From NCBI GenBank assembly GCA_963969345.1, contig OZ017770.1:10100180-10164179 (forward strand): a stretch of DNA of 64,000 bases. Direction: 5' to 3'. Of this stretch, positions 34,272 to 44,691 are shown piece by piece. This DNA is from Turbatrix aceti (lineage: Eukaryota; Nematoda; Chromadorea; Rhabditida; Panagrolaimidae). A model generated the notes under the pieces. That model was not told the origin of the DNA. It did no database searches and saw only the letters and a list, made by a program, of their open reading frames with translations. The translations under genes were made by a program, and so were the position numbers. Position 1 is the stretch's first letter. Every line of letters starts with the position of its first letter.

Positions 34272-36090
34272 ACTACCACACGCGAGATGACAACAACCGC
34301 GCCGCCGGGGAGTGTGAATGTCGCTGTCAAGTTTATTCTCCCTTTCTTGTTGTTCTTCTCCGCCTTTCGGGATGATGTTTGATGCATTTGAGGTTATTGC
34401 CAGATTTCTGATGCCTTATTTTTATTTTTGGAAACACAGTAGGCCGCCGTACGTGACTTTGCTCGTTTTTCTCTTTCCGCTTTGCATTTTTCTCGGAAGA
34501 GAACTTGTTTGTTTCGGCGTTGTTGTGGAGAGAATTGCAGTTGAGCGTGCCTGCTCAGTTGTTATTATCGCACTAACTCCCTTGACATCGCCTCGTTCAC
34601 GTGTTAGTGGCTGGGATGATGTTTGATGCCTTGTGCGGCTATTTCTGGTTTTTTCCGCTTTCCTGCTGAGCGTATTTTTCTTTTCTGGCGATAAAGACTT
34701 TCTCTGAACGCGCGGAGCAATCGAAGGACAGAGATGCATTGAACTGTTGTTTTTTGACAGTGAGCCTCGGCAGGTGACAAATGTTAATGAGGCGCTGCCA
34801 GATGGATTTTCCTTTGAGGGTGATTGCGGATCTACTTATGCAATGGGATCCCTCCTTCGGTCACTTCGTGACTGTAAGCATCGCAAGGACAATTTTTGTC
34901 AGTAGATCACATTGCTATTCTGCGAATTAGTTGTCTGCTAACATGTCCGAGGACATCCCAAACGCTGCCGTCTTGAAGTGGGTCGAGACGAACCTCACGT
35001 TCTGCGGCTACTGCCCTCCAAACAATCTGTGTCTGCGTCCGCACGGGTAGGTGTCTTTGATTGTCTTCGGCTGTATTTTACTACGCAGTCCTTCAGCTGG
35101 ACGGCACCGGTCTTTTGCGTCCACGCTTCGCAAGAGATGCCGCACGCCTTGATGCGTCCATCCTGTACCGTGATGGAGCGCAACTGGATTGTATTCCTTG
35201 GTTTGTTGGCGATCCTGAATTTTCTCGTCTTTTGCCACGTTTTCCACGTGCTCCACGGCATCGAGCTGTTTTTCCAGCTGGTCTTCTGGGTTTGTCAGCG
35301 TGTCGTCCGCGGTTGCCGGCGGTGTTGCCGCATCTGTCGGTGCCGCTGTGATCTGGTGGCCGATGACTAGCCGTGGTTGAGTCTGAAGACTATCCTCTGT
35401 TGCCGATGTGTTCTGATCATGTAATTTGTTGATTTCACTGGCTTTGGTGTTATCAAATAAATTGATTGGTCCTTTACGGAACTGTTAACCGAATGACCAC
35501 GTCGAGGGGCGCCATCCTCGGCGGAACGAAATGCTGTGGGGGGTTCTGCTCTCTTTGCATGCTTGATAAAATAGTAATAAATTTCATTCGATGTTGAATC
35601 GCTTAATCGTCTCATGTTTTGATAAAAAAATACTTGTTTGGTCCGACTTTTGTATGGAAATAAGACTGAATGGTGATTAGTTGTCGTTTGTTAAGTACAA
35701 CTGCGCAGGGGTCGAGGGAATCCCTTCCTCGCCATTTCTGATGTAGAGACGATTTTATGAGAGCTTTGACTCACCATCCTGGTGGTTCTTTGTTTCTGCT
35801 ACACCATTTTTTTTCTTGAAGGCTGTTTTTAAGCTAGCCTTGGACCAGCGATTCCGAATGCCAACGCGCATTTCTTCATTCGATGTCCGCAAAACCAATA
35901 AAATACCTGACGACAATTCAAATACCAGTAAAAATAGATAGTGTGTAGAAAATCGGCATGAAGACAAAATTACAACAACAGATAGTTTCGGAGGTACCCG
36001 TAATTACAAAAGAAAACAAAATATGCGTCCCCGACCTCCTGTTTATTCCGCGGGGGCCGGAAGACAGGAGGCCGGGTAGGACCTCCACAA
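34272..36090 (-). other. Unusually long 5' leader of the gypsy element
   Basis: About 1.8 kb separates the 5' LTR from gag, far more than usual. Read on the minus strand, 35,345 to about 34,995 looks partly coding. One frame has TLTNPEDQLEKQLDAVEHVE; the next has ITVQDGRIKACGISC and GAVQLKDCVVKYS, as if one protein were split by a frameshift near 35,215. The + strand also has an open frame with a hydrophobic segment (34978-35370), but its possible upstream exon (ATG at 34943) does not join it in frame. No family was recognised. A primer binding site right after the LTR could not be assigned with confidence. Confidence 0.45.
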
Positions 36091-36267
36091 TGTTATGTAG
36101 TGCTCGGTCTTATTAGGAACTCTTTATTTGGATCCAATACAACTTGATAGTATCGATAAGCTACTACACAACTGGTCTCTCTCGTTCTCCGGGCTGCGAG
36201 GCAGCCATTTCCCCAGAGTAGGAGGAGTCACGTCTCAGTGTGCACAACGTGCACACTACACGTAACA
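36091..36267 (-). repeat. 5' LTR of the gypsy element
   Basis: A 177-bp repeat, TGTTATGTAG...ACGTAACA, followed directly by the GATT target duplication. Confidence 0.95.
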
Positions 36268-36289
36268 GATTTACTAAAAAAATATTTTT

Positions 36290-36523
36290 GAACTCAGCGG
36301 CTTGTTCGAGTTCTTCCAGTCGTGCAGCACCTTGCGTTGATAGTGGCGACCTGCAGGAACTTCCTTTGACGCCTCATGTAGCTACGTTCACGTCCGCTAC
36401 GACTTCTGTGAACGGAGTCTTCACCCTCCCCTTGCTTCTCCCGTTCAGAACGATTTCAGCGCGGTTGCACGCGAGAGCGAAACGAGAATGCGACCGCTCA
36501 GCGCGTGCAGAGAATGAAGACTG
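36290..36523 (-). pseudogene. LINE 5' fragment: start of endonuclease ORF
   Basis: On the minus strand, about 140 bp of leader precedes ATGAGGCGTCAAAGGAAGTT, then FLQVATINARY and ARLEELEQAAEF. This resembles the N-terminus of apurinic-type endonucleases of RTE/CR1-like LINEs (xVATxNxRxL...RLxEL). This copy has lost 10 bp and a frame compared with the one at 40541-40785. It stops at AEF. Confidence 0.6.
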
Positions 36524-36655
36524 ATTTTGATAACAATATTAAAACTAATCGTCTTATCAAGCTGTTAAGATTCTTACACAACGTGCATGCGCTGGTGAGT
36601 TCAAGCTCCGATCATCAAAAGTTCGATCATGGGGTGAAAAGGCGAAAACGGGTAC

Positions 36656-36855
36656 NNNNNNNNNNNNNNNNNNNNNNNNNNNNNNNNNNNNNNNNNNNNN
36701 NNNNNNNNNNNNNNNNNNNNNNNNNNNNNNNNNNNNNNNNNNNNNNNNNNNNNNNNNNNNNNNNNNNNNNNNNNNNNNNNNNNNNNNNNNNNNNNNNNNN
36801 NNNNNNNNNNNNNNNNNNNNNNNNNNNNNNNNNNNNNNNNNNNNNNNNNNNNNNN
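36656..36855. other. Assembly gap (200 N)
   Basis: Exactly 200 N. The 294 bp before the gap (36362-36655) are repeated after it (36856-37149), so the gap may hide an assembly overlap or a tandem copy. Confidence 0.95.
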
Positions 36856-38319
36856 TCCTTTGACGCCTCATGTAGCTACGTTCACGTCCGCTACGACTTC
36901 TGTGAACGGAGTCTTCACCCTCCCCTTGCTTCTCCCGTTCAGAACGATTTCAGCGCGGTTGCACGCGAGAGCGAAACGAGAATGCGACCGCTCAGCGCGT
37001 GCAGAGAATGAAGACTGATTTTGATAACAATATTAAAACTAATCGTCTTATCAAGCTGTTAAGATTCTTACACAACGTGCATGCGCTGGTGAGTTCAAGC
37101 TCCGATCATCAAAAGTTCGATCATGGGGTGAAAAGGCGAAAACGGGTACCACAATCATGCCAAAACACACTAGTTGGTAGAGTTGAACTCACTTTGTATC
37201 ACGAATTCTGCGTTGGTCTTTGCTGCCTTTTACAAGTGGTTATTGCTGATGATTATGTTGCATCAGGCACAGCATGTGCTTTTTGGTCAATAGGGGAGAG
37301 GGGGGGGGATTTGGTTGATTGTTTCTGCTGCTCAATTTTTGTTCTTACGTTTTACCCGGCGTTTTTTATTTACATATATGTATTTGTTATCCATCACTAT
37401 TGTTTTACTCGTATAAATACTTGTTCTGACAGATTATTGTTATGTTCACATCTTCTTTTTGTTATGCCTTTTTGTATCGATTATGTTAAACGTTGATCAA
37501 CCGAATTGTTCTCCCAACTAGTGTGTTTTGGCATGATTGTGCGCAGCAGTCGATCGTGTCAACTCGGTCGTTTCGGAGTAAAGGTGGTTGTCTATGTATT
37601 TCTTTCAAAATTATTCTGCTGTCTGCGCTTTTTTCGTTAATCTGGTGAAGCCTGCTTTTTTATTTTACCGGATGCATTCAGGTTGATACGTTTGATGCAG
37701 CGCTTTTGTCGAGCTATGATAGCTCACATAAATAACTGTTTGTCTTTTTTTTCTTGCACAAAAGCATGTGTCCGTCTTGCTCATCGTTCCCTATCTTCTT
37801 ATCTTCTTTGTCATCATTTTTTTGCTGTGCGGCAATTTTTTCCTCTATTAGCCAGTCGGTATCTCTATTTTTTTTGGTATCTGCCTTTTTGTATCAACGG
37901 TGCCTTGTTTTCTATCATTGAGTCTTTCTATTTGGCAGTCAATTATACCCCTAGTCCGTTAATCCAAGATTTTCCTTTTCCTGGCTCCTGACACAGCGCT
38001 TCCATTCTTCTTTTGTGAAGTAAAACAGGCAAGCATCGGTACATACCTACTTTGTAGCGATTTTTTTGAAACAGCTTTCGCAGTGATGCCATACGGACAC
38101 TGACCTTGGTTTCTGAAATCAGTATCCTATGGCATCATTGGAAAACCGTTTCAACGGAAACAGATTCTTTTCTTTCTATTTGCTTCAAGTTACAGTACAT
38201 AGCTTTTAAGTCGAAAGGCTTAAGAAAAGCGACTTCTTGCCTGCATTTGAGAGCAGACTTTGTTCTACTTTCTGGTCCATTTTGTATTTCTGGTCCATTT
38301 TTGCCATTACACAGCCTGT

Positions 38320-38835
38320 GTTGTCGGGTTCGGAAATTTTTCGGGTAACCCGACCCGAACCCGAAACCGAACCCGAAATTTTCGGGTAACCCGACCCGAA
38401 CCCGAAAATTTCGGGTTACCCGACCCGAACCCGATAATTTCGGGTTACCCGACCCGAAACCCGAAATTTTCGGGTTTTGGGCGGGTTAGCTGAAGAACCC
38501 GACCCGAAACCCGAATTTTTTTTTCATAAAATCGGTAAATTTATTTAATTGTACTTAAATTTTTGCATTGTGGAGGCTAATATAATAAATATTGCGTCTT
38601 CAGAAGCAAATTTTTGACATGTTTAACGGTTTTTTTCAACTTTTTTTCTCATTTTGACTTTTATTGTCGGGTTCTGAAACCCGAAATTTGGAAAACCCGA
38701 CCCGAACCCGAAACCGAACCCGAAATTTTTGGGTTACCCGACCCGAACCCGAACCTGAACCCGAAAAATTCGGGTAACCCGACCCGAAACCCGGGATTTT
38801 CGGGTCGGGTTCGGGTCGGGTCGGGACCCGACAAC
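38320..38835 (+). repeat. GTTGTCGGG-ended ACCCGA element, full-length form (516 bp)
   Basis: GTTGTCGGG at the left and CCCGACAAC at the right are perfect 9-bp inverted termini. Both arms consist of ACCCGAA-type motifs arranged as nested palindromes. The AT-rich core (about 38.51-38.67 kb) is unique sequence. The copy at 61049-61564 is at the constant offset. Confidence 0.7.
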
Positions 38836-39870
38836 ACTTTTTGAATGAATCATTCAAAACAGATATTCACCTACATGCATATGTTTTTTGTCTCTTTTCA
38901 TTGCTGTTTTGAATTTAAATGTGTTTTCCGGATTCAAATTGGCAAACTTATCACCATTGGTTTATGCAAAAAAAACCGACTATTCTATAACCGACTTCCC
39001 CCTCTAGTGCAGGCTACAAGTTTTTTTTCTGTTTTAGGGTCCGAAAATTTAGCTTTACCGGTTTATGTAAAACTTCTCAATCATAAATTATCGCTACAAA
39101 GATTTAGGGGTACGTTTCGGCTTTTCATGTATTCCTTGAACATCCATTTCACGTCTGTTTTTTTTTAATCCAGACATGTTTTGGGTTTTTAAGTAATTCT
39201 GTTGGTCATACATTTTTCCCCCGTTGTTGTGAATTTTATCATCGTCGTCATTATAAGGCTTGTATTTGGATTTAAATGACGTTAAAAAGTACCACTTTTT
39301 GCTGCACAAGCGTATACCCCCGGCACTTTTTTTGTACGGCACTTCCATAACCCTCTCTCCCCTTTCCCATTTCCCAGCGATTCTTTGCCACCCACAGAGG
39401 CACACAGCGACCCTCGGTGACAAAATTTGACCTGGGGAAATTTTTTGTACGGCATTTTTCCTCCTCCTTTTCTCCTCTCATCAACAACACTAAATATACG
39501 TTTTCTTGTTAATCAAGCTGTGTATTTCGGAGCTCTTATCCATTTATTTTCCCAAGTCGATGAATAACGTGATCGTAGAACAACATTCAGGCTTGTACGA
39601 TTACTTCTTCCCAGGTTGAGACTGCGCTGTCATTGTTCAGTCTTTTTTTAAATACTGAACCTTTTTTTTAATTGTGCTGTCAGTGACAAAATATAAAAAA
39701 AAGCGTTTTGAATTTTTTAATATTTGTTGTACCCCCCAGTACGTTTAAACGCGCAGCAGTGTGTCTGGAAAAAATAAAGGACTAGCTGGCTGGCTGGGTG
39801 GACAACGACTGACTGAGTGAGTCCCCCATCCATCCATCAAACAGGCAGGAAGTCCCCACTTGCAAACAGT

Positions 39871-40436
39871 GTTGTCGGGTTACCCGACCCGAAACCCGAC
39901 CCGACCCGAACCCGACCTGAAAATCCCGGGTTTCGGGTCGAGTTACCCGAATTTTTCGGGTTCAGGTTCGGGTTCGGATCGGGTAACCCGAATTTTTCGG
40001 GTTCGGGTTCGGGTTCGGGTCGGGTAACCCGAAATTTTCGGGTTCGGGTTCGGGTCGGGTTACCCGAAAATTTCGGATTCGGTTTCGGGTTCGGGTCGGG
40101 TTTTCCAAATTTCGGGTTTGAGAACCCGACAATAAAAGTCAAAATGTGAAAAAAAGTTGAAAAAAACCGTTAAACATGTCACAAATTTGCTTCTGAAGAC
40201 GCAATATTTGTTATATTAGCTTCCACAATGCAAAAATTTAAGTACAATTAAATAAATTTACCGATTTTATGAAGAAAAAAATTTCGGGTTTCGGGTCGGG
40301 TTACCCGAATTTTTCGGGTTCGGGTTCGGGTTCGGGTCGGGTAACCCGAAATTTTCGGGTTCGGGTTCGGGTCGGGTAACCCGAAATTTTCGGGTTCGGG
40401 TTCGGGTTCGGGTTCGGGTCGGGTTACCCGAAAATT
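39871..40436 (-). repeat. GTTGTCGGG-ended ACCCGA element, long form
   Basis: Same family in the opposite orientation to 38320-38835, with extra TTCGGG motifs in the right arm compared with 30708-31192. The offset copy is at 62600-63165. Confidence 0.65.
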
Positions 40437-40518
40437 TGCAAGTTGCAAAAGTACTGTGACTGGCTAGTTATAAAAAAAGTCAACATGGCCACTACTCTTT
40501 GACAAGAGACATAGACTT

Positions 40519-42003
40519 GATTTACTAAAAAAATATTTTTGAACTCAGCGGCTTGTTCGAGTTCTTCCAGTCGTGCAGCACTGCCTAAGTACCTTGCGTT
40601 GATGGTGGCGACCTGCAGGAACTTCCTTTGACGCCTCATGTAGCTACGTTCACGTCCGCTACGACTTCTGTGAACGGAGTCTTCACCCTCCCCTTGCTTC
40701 TCCCGTTCAGAACGATTTCAGCGCGGTTGCACGCGAGAGCGAAACGAGAATGCGACCGCTCAGCGCGTGCAGAGAATGAAGACTGATTTTGATAACAATA
40801 TTAAAACTAATCGTCTTATCAAGCTGTTAAGATTCTTACACAACGTGCATGCGCTGGTGAGTTCAAGCTCCGATCATCAAAAGTTCGATCATGGGGTGAA
40901 AAGGCGAAAACGGGTACCACAATCATGCCAAAACACACTAGTTGGTAGAGTTGAACTCACTTTGTATCACGAATTCTGCGTTGGTCTTTGCTGCCTTTTA
41001 CAAGTGGTTATTGCTGATGATTATGTTGCATCAGGCACAGCATGTGCTTTTTGGTCAATAGGGGAGAGGGGGGGGGGATTTGGTTGATTGTTTCTGCTGC
41101 TCAATTTTTGTTCTTACGTTTTACCCGGCGTTTTTTATTTACATATATGTATTTGTTATCCATCACTATTGTTTTACTCGTATAAATACTTGTTCTGACA
41201 GATTATTGTTATGTTCACATCTTCTTTTTGTTATGCCTTTTTGTATCGATTATGTTAAACGTTGATCAACCGAATTGTTCTCCCAACTAGTGTGTTTTTA
41301 CATGATTGTGCGCAGCAGTCGATCGTGTCAACTCGGTCGTTTCGGAGTAAAGGTGGTTGTCTATGTATTTCTTTCAAAATTATTCTGCTGTCTGCGCTTT
41401 TTTCGTTAATCTGGTGAAGCCTGCTTTTTTATTTTACCGGATGCATTCAGGTTGATACGTTTGATGCAGCGCTTTTGTCGAGCTATGATAGCTCACATAA
41501 ATAACTGTTTGTCTTTTTTTTCTTGCACAAAAGCATGTGTCCGTCTTGCTCATCGTTCCCTATCTTCTTATCTTCTTTGTCATCATTTTTTTGCTGTGCG
41601 GCAATTTTTTCCTCTATTAGCCAGTCGGTATCTCTATTTTTTTGGTATCTGCCTTTTTGTATCAACGGTGCCTTGTTTTCTATCATTGAGTCTTTCTATT
41701 TGGCAGTCAATTATACCCCTAGTCCGTTAATCCAAGATTTTCCTTTTCCTGGCTCCTGACACAGTGCTTCCATTCTTCTTTTGTGAAGTAAAACAGGCAA
41801 GCATCGGTACATACCTACTTTGTAGCAATTTTTTTGAAACAGCTTTCGCAGTGATGCCATACGGACACTGACCTTGGTTTCTGAAATCAGTATCCTATGG
41901 CATCATTGGAAAACTGTTTCAACGGAAACAGATTCTTTTCTTTCTATTTGCTTCAAGTTACAGTACATAGCTTTTAAGTCGAAAGGCTTAAGGAAAGCGA
42001 CTT
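40519..42003 (+). repeat. Composite repeat, truncated copy R3
   Basis: It starts like R2 with TTTACTAAAAAAATATTTTT and the LINE fragment. It runs to CTTCTTGCCTGC, where it switches to the DNA also found inverted at about 55.69-55.86 kb. Confidence 0.8.
40541..40785 (-). pseudogene. LINE 5' fragment: start of endonuclease ORF
   Basis: This is the same fragment as at 36290-36523 but without its 10-bp loss. The minus-strand frame 40639-40541 gives FLQVATINARYLGSAARLEE. R1 (about 28,150) and R5 (about 59,745) lack the insert between TATTTTT and ATAACAATATT, so they are empty sites. Further copies lie at 63270-63514 (same strand) and 50483-50727 (+ strand). Confidence 0.65.
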
Positions 42004-42942
42004 CTTGCCTGCCGTAAGTCCGTTGCAAATGTGTCATGCATCCTGCTGCACTTTGTTTTACTGTTTGGCTTTACTTCTTCCCAGGTCTGAATCTTTTTTT
42101 TAACTGTGCTGTCAGTGACAAAGTATAAAAAAAAGCGTTTTTAATTTTTTTATATTTGTTGTACCCCACAGTACGTTTAAACGCGCATCAGTGTGTGGAA
42201 AAAACAAAGGACCAGCTGGCTGGCTGGGTGGACAACGACTGACTGAGTGAGTCCCCCAACCATCCATCAAACAAGCAGGATGTCCCTACTTGCAAAAGTG
42301 CTGTGACTGGCTAGTTACAAAAAAGTCAATATTGAGCTCAAAGCGAAATAACGTGATCAGTATACATATTATACATCTTGTGTTGTCAACGTTTACACAG
42401 TGACCCCAGATGACCTGTGACTGCCGGATCCAGTGTATGCTCACAAAAGTGGCCTCAAAGCCTATTGAAGTCTGTTTAGTGATATTTGAGCTGGATTTTA
42501 TGTTTGTTTGGTCTAAAAATAATATTTTGCTTGGCTAATTGTGATTACCCGCTCTCATCCCTGAAACGGACACACTGCGAATATTTGCCCCACACTTGAA
42601 AAAATTTTGTGACTGTCTAGTTATAAAGTCAAAAAATATAATTTAGTTTTATTCCTATAAAAAGTTAAAATATTAGTGATTTTCTGATTTTGAAGCCTTG
42701 GCGCATTTTGTGGCGGGACCACCGTTTGGGTTATCCGCGAACCCACAGCTTCATTCCTGGTATGTTTATTTCTCTGTTCAATGTAAACTGATTTAACGTA
42801 AGAAAAACTATTATAAGATTAGATTTATTATGTTCCCCCTTTGCGTTTGAAAATCCGCCGAATTGGCACGAACAAACGTTCTTATTGATCGCTGATTTGT
42901 GTAGTATGAAACAATTATTAAAAACACAAAGTTATATATTTA
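42004..42942. other. Mosaic of repeat-derived and unassigned DNA
   Basis: About 42,004-42,372 matches inverted pieces of 55.69-55.86 kb and the tail of the composite repeat (ACTGACTGAGTGAGTCCCCC). The remainder has no convincing gene. A short open block ending at a GTATGT (near 42,762) is a weak exon candidate. Confidence 0.4.
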
Positions 42943-43205
42943 TTACTTCTTCAACAAAAACAAACGCCATTGAGAACGACGAAACTGGTGACTAAGACAA
43001 ATTTTACATTTTTGAGCTGTTAAACGTGCGAAAACAATTATAACAAATAAAAACAATTAAACTTACGTTGGGACGCGGCCAAGGGGGTTCCTACGACGGG
43101 CTGCCAATCACTGTCGGCAACCATTATGTGGCGAAACATGCGTTGTGACATGTTCATTGTATACGGCTCTGCTGGTAGTTTGGGCTTTCTCTTCTTTGGT
43201 GGCAT
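42943..43205 (-). CDS. Possible small two-exon gene or captured 3' gene end
   Basis: The exon 43205-43067 reads MPPKKRKPKLPAEPYTMN and ends at a GTAAGT donor. A 50-bp intron ends in TTTAACAG. The exon 43016-42943 continues in frame through QKCKICLSHQFRRSQW to a TAA that overlaps an AATAAA signal. The product is 70 aa, basic, with an SV40-type nuclear localisation motif (PKKRKP) and one CxxC pair. An intron-like acceptor (TTTTTGCAG) lies 37 bp upstream of the ATG and the frame stays open there, so it could instead be the last exons of a longer gene cut off by repeats. No family was recognised. Confidence 0.4.
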
Positions 43206-43524
43206 TGGAAGATAATGACAAACACAATCGGACGGCAATAAACCTGCAAAAACAATCAGTTCACCGAATTCAACAAAAGAACGCGCAGTTGAATAAATTT
43301 TATGGAACACGTCACATGTTTGTGTGTGCTGCGACAAATGTGCTTCTTAGATGTTTTGGCGTTGCCAGAATTATTGCTGACAGAAATTAAGATAGGTTGA
43401 CAAACATCTGCTGTTATTTTTTACTAAAGCATTGACGACTCTCTTCTTTGGCAGAGAAAAAAAACAAACTACACTGTGACTTCGGGCACAATAACGATGA
43501 GTTTTTTACCTTTGTTTTTAATTT

Positions 43525-44110
43525 GCGTTTTTTTAGACACGACCCTGTCAACTACCTGGTGAATGATGCCTTCGGCACAGGATGCAACAAGTGAGCAGTT
43601 TACTATGTTGGCCATCAATTATACCCCTAGTTTGTTAATCCAAGATTTTCCTTTTCTTGGCAACCCAACACAGCGCTTGAGTCAAATGCGCTTTTTGGAT
43701 GCAAATTTTTGCCCGCAATTGTTTTTTTTAATTATTTTGTTTTGGCATCTGTACAATTGCGCAGAGTCCGTAGTCAATTGCATCTGTGGTCATGGCCGAA
43801 AAACGGATACAATCGGCCATGACATCAACCTTTCAGGGCCAGGTAGCTGTGTGCTGAAAGCGATGAGTTCAATGAGATTAGGTCTTTTACAAACTCGGGA
43901 CACTAGTTGAAAGCTTTCAATCACTTCACGGGGAGTTCAAGAGTGATTACAAACGTCTGGAATCTGTGATTGATCGTGATTGTTTTCGGTGTTTGCTTAT
44001 TCAGATCAGCAAGCGACGAAACTACTATTTTTTCGATGAATTCGTTTTTATTAGCACTTGCGTTTTTTTGGCTACGATCCTGTCAACGACCTAGTGAATG
44101 ATGCCTTCGG
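43525..44110. repeat. Diverged direct repeat pair with coding-like content
   Basis: The segment around CCTGTCAACTACCTGGTGAA (43525-43576) recurs as CCTGTCAACGACCTAGTGAA (44058-44110). Both can be read as DPVNxLVNDAFG. Between them is an 11-bp inverted repeat, GTCATGGCCGA at 43789-43799 with its complement at 43813-43823. Confidence 0.45.
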
Positions 44111-44306
44111 TGGTCATCAACAACACTAAACATACGTTTTCTTGTAAATTATGATGTTCTCCTGGCTTAATGGAACGACCCTTTGTTGCTATTTTTCAAC
44201 TTTGGCAAATTTTTGGATAACTGTGTATTGCGGAGCTTTTATTCATTTATCTTCCTAAGTTGGTGAATAACTAACGAGTTGTCCAATTTTATTTGCACAA
44301 CAAATA

Positions 44307-44657
44307 GTGTTAACGGCTTGTTTTACTCTAAATTTTGGTTTAATCCTATTGGGTATGCTTTATTTTCCTAGTTTTTTTGTTTATTTATTTACCGTCCTTC
44401 TCAATGGTGAAGTGCCCCAAGACCCAATTCAAATACTGCCAAATGACGGTGACGTAATGCGAATTTGTCTCATGCTTGTCCAAATATTAAAAATAAAGTG
44501 TATCAGGGAGTAACCACCAATTTTATTTTCTCAATTTTGCAGCATAGAAATGGATCCAAAAGCTTCAGGTCAACAGGGGCCCTCCTTACATGGTTTTCTA
44601 GGTGATATTCGCTTACAACTCCTTGAAAAACCAGTACTGCATTATCACGTAAAACTT
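44307..44657 (+). pseudogene. Coding-like segment, probably a captured 5' gene piece
   Basis: An open stretch ends NGEVPQDPIQILPNDGDVMR (about 44,403-44,462). A TTTTGCAG acceptor follows at 44542, with an ATG at 44550 giving MDPKASGQQGPSLHGFLGDI and RLQLLEKPVLHYHVKL. The codon texture changes abruptly at about 44,658, where the composite-repeat sequence CTCCTGACACAGCGCTTCC begins. This fits a host gene fragment truncated by repeat DNA. The family is unknown. Confidence 0.3.
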
Positions 44658-44691
44658 TGGCTCCTGACACAGCGCTTCCATTCTTCTTTTG

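Larger units (their letters stand above)
31278..36267 (-). mobile_element. Ty3/gypsy LTR retrotransposon, 4990 bp, internally deleted
   Basis: Two 177-bp LTRs (31278-31454 and 36091-36267) start TGTTATGTAG and end ACGTAACA. They differ at only two positions. A 4-bp target duplication GATT flanks the element (31274-31277 and 36268-36271). Intact copies of the target (for example ACTTGATTTACT at 40,516) show the uninterrupted site. On the minus strand the order is LTR, a 1.8-kb leader, gag, a pol remnant (RT thumb, RNase H, integrase), polypurine tract, LTR. Protease and most of RT are gone, so the copy cannot move by itself. The near-identical LTRs indicate a recent insertion. Confidence 0.93.
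36856..40518 (+). repeat. Composite repeat, copy R2
   Basis: It has the same order as R1. From about 37,026 onward it matches 59,755 onward at a constant offset of 22,729 bp. Long ACCCGA elements lie at 38320-38835 and 39871-40436. The open frames it holds recur in the other copies but carry no known domain. Confidence 0.85.

Noticed and set aside
34943..35370. Possible spliced + strand membrane-protein gene inside the gypsy leader
   Set aside because: The ATG at 34943 opens a good-looking start and a GTAGGT...CAG intron follows, but joining the exons gives a frame that stops early. The hydrophobic frame is not reached.
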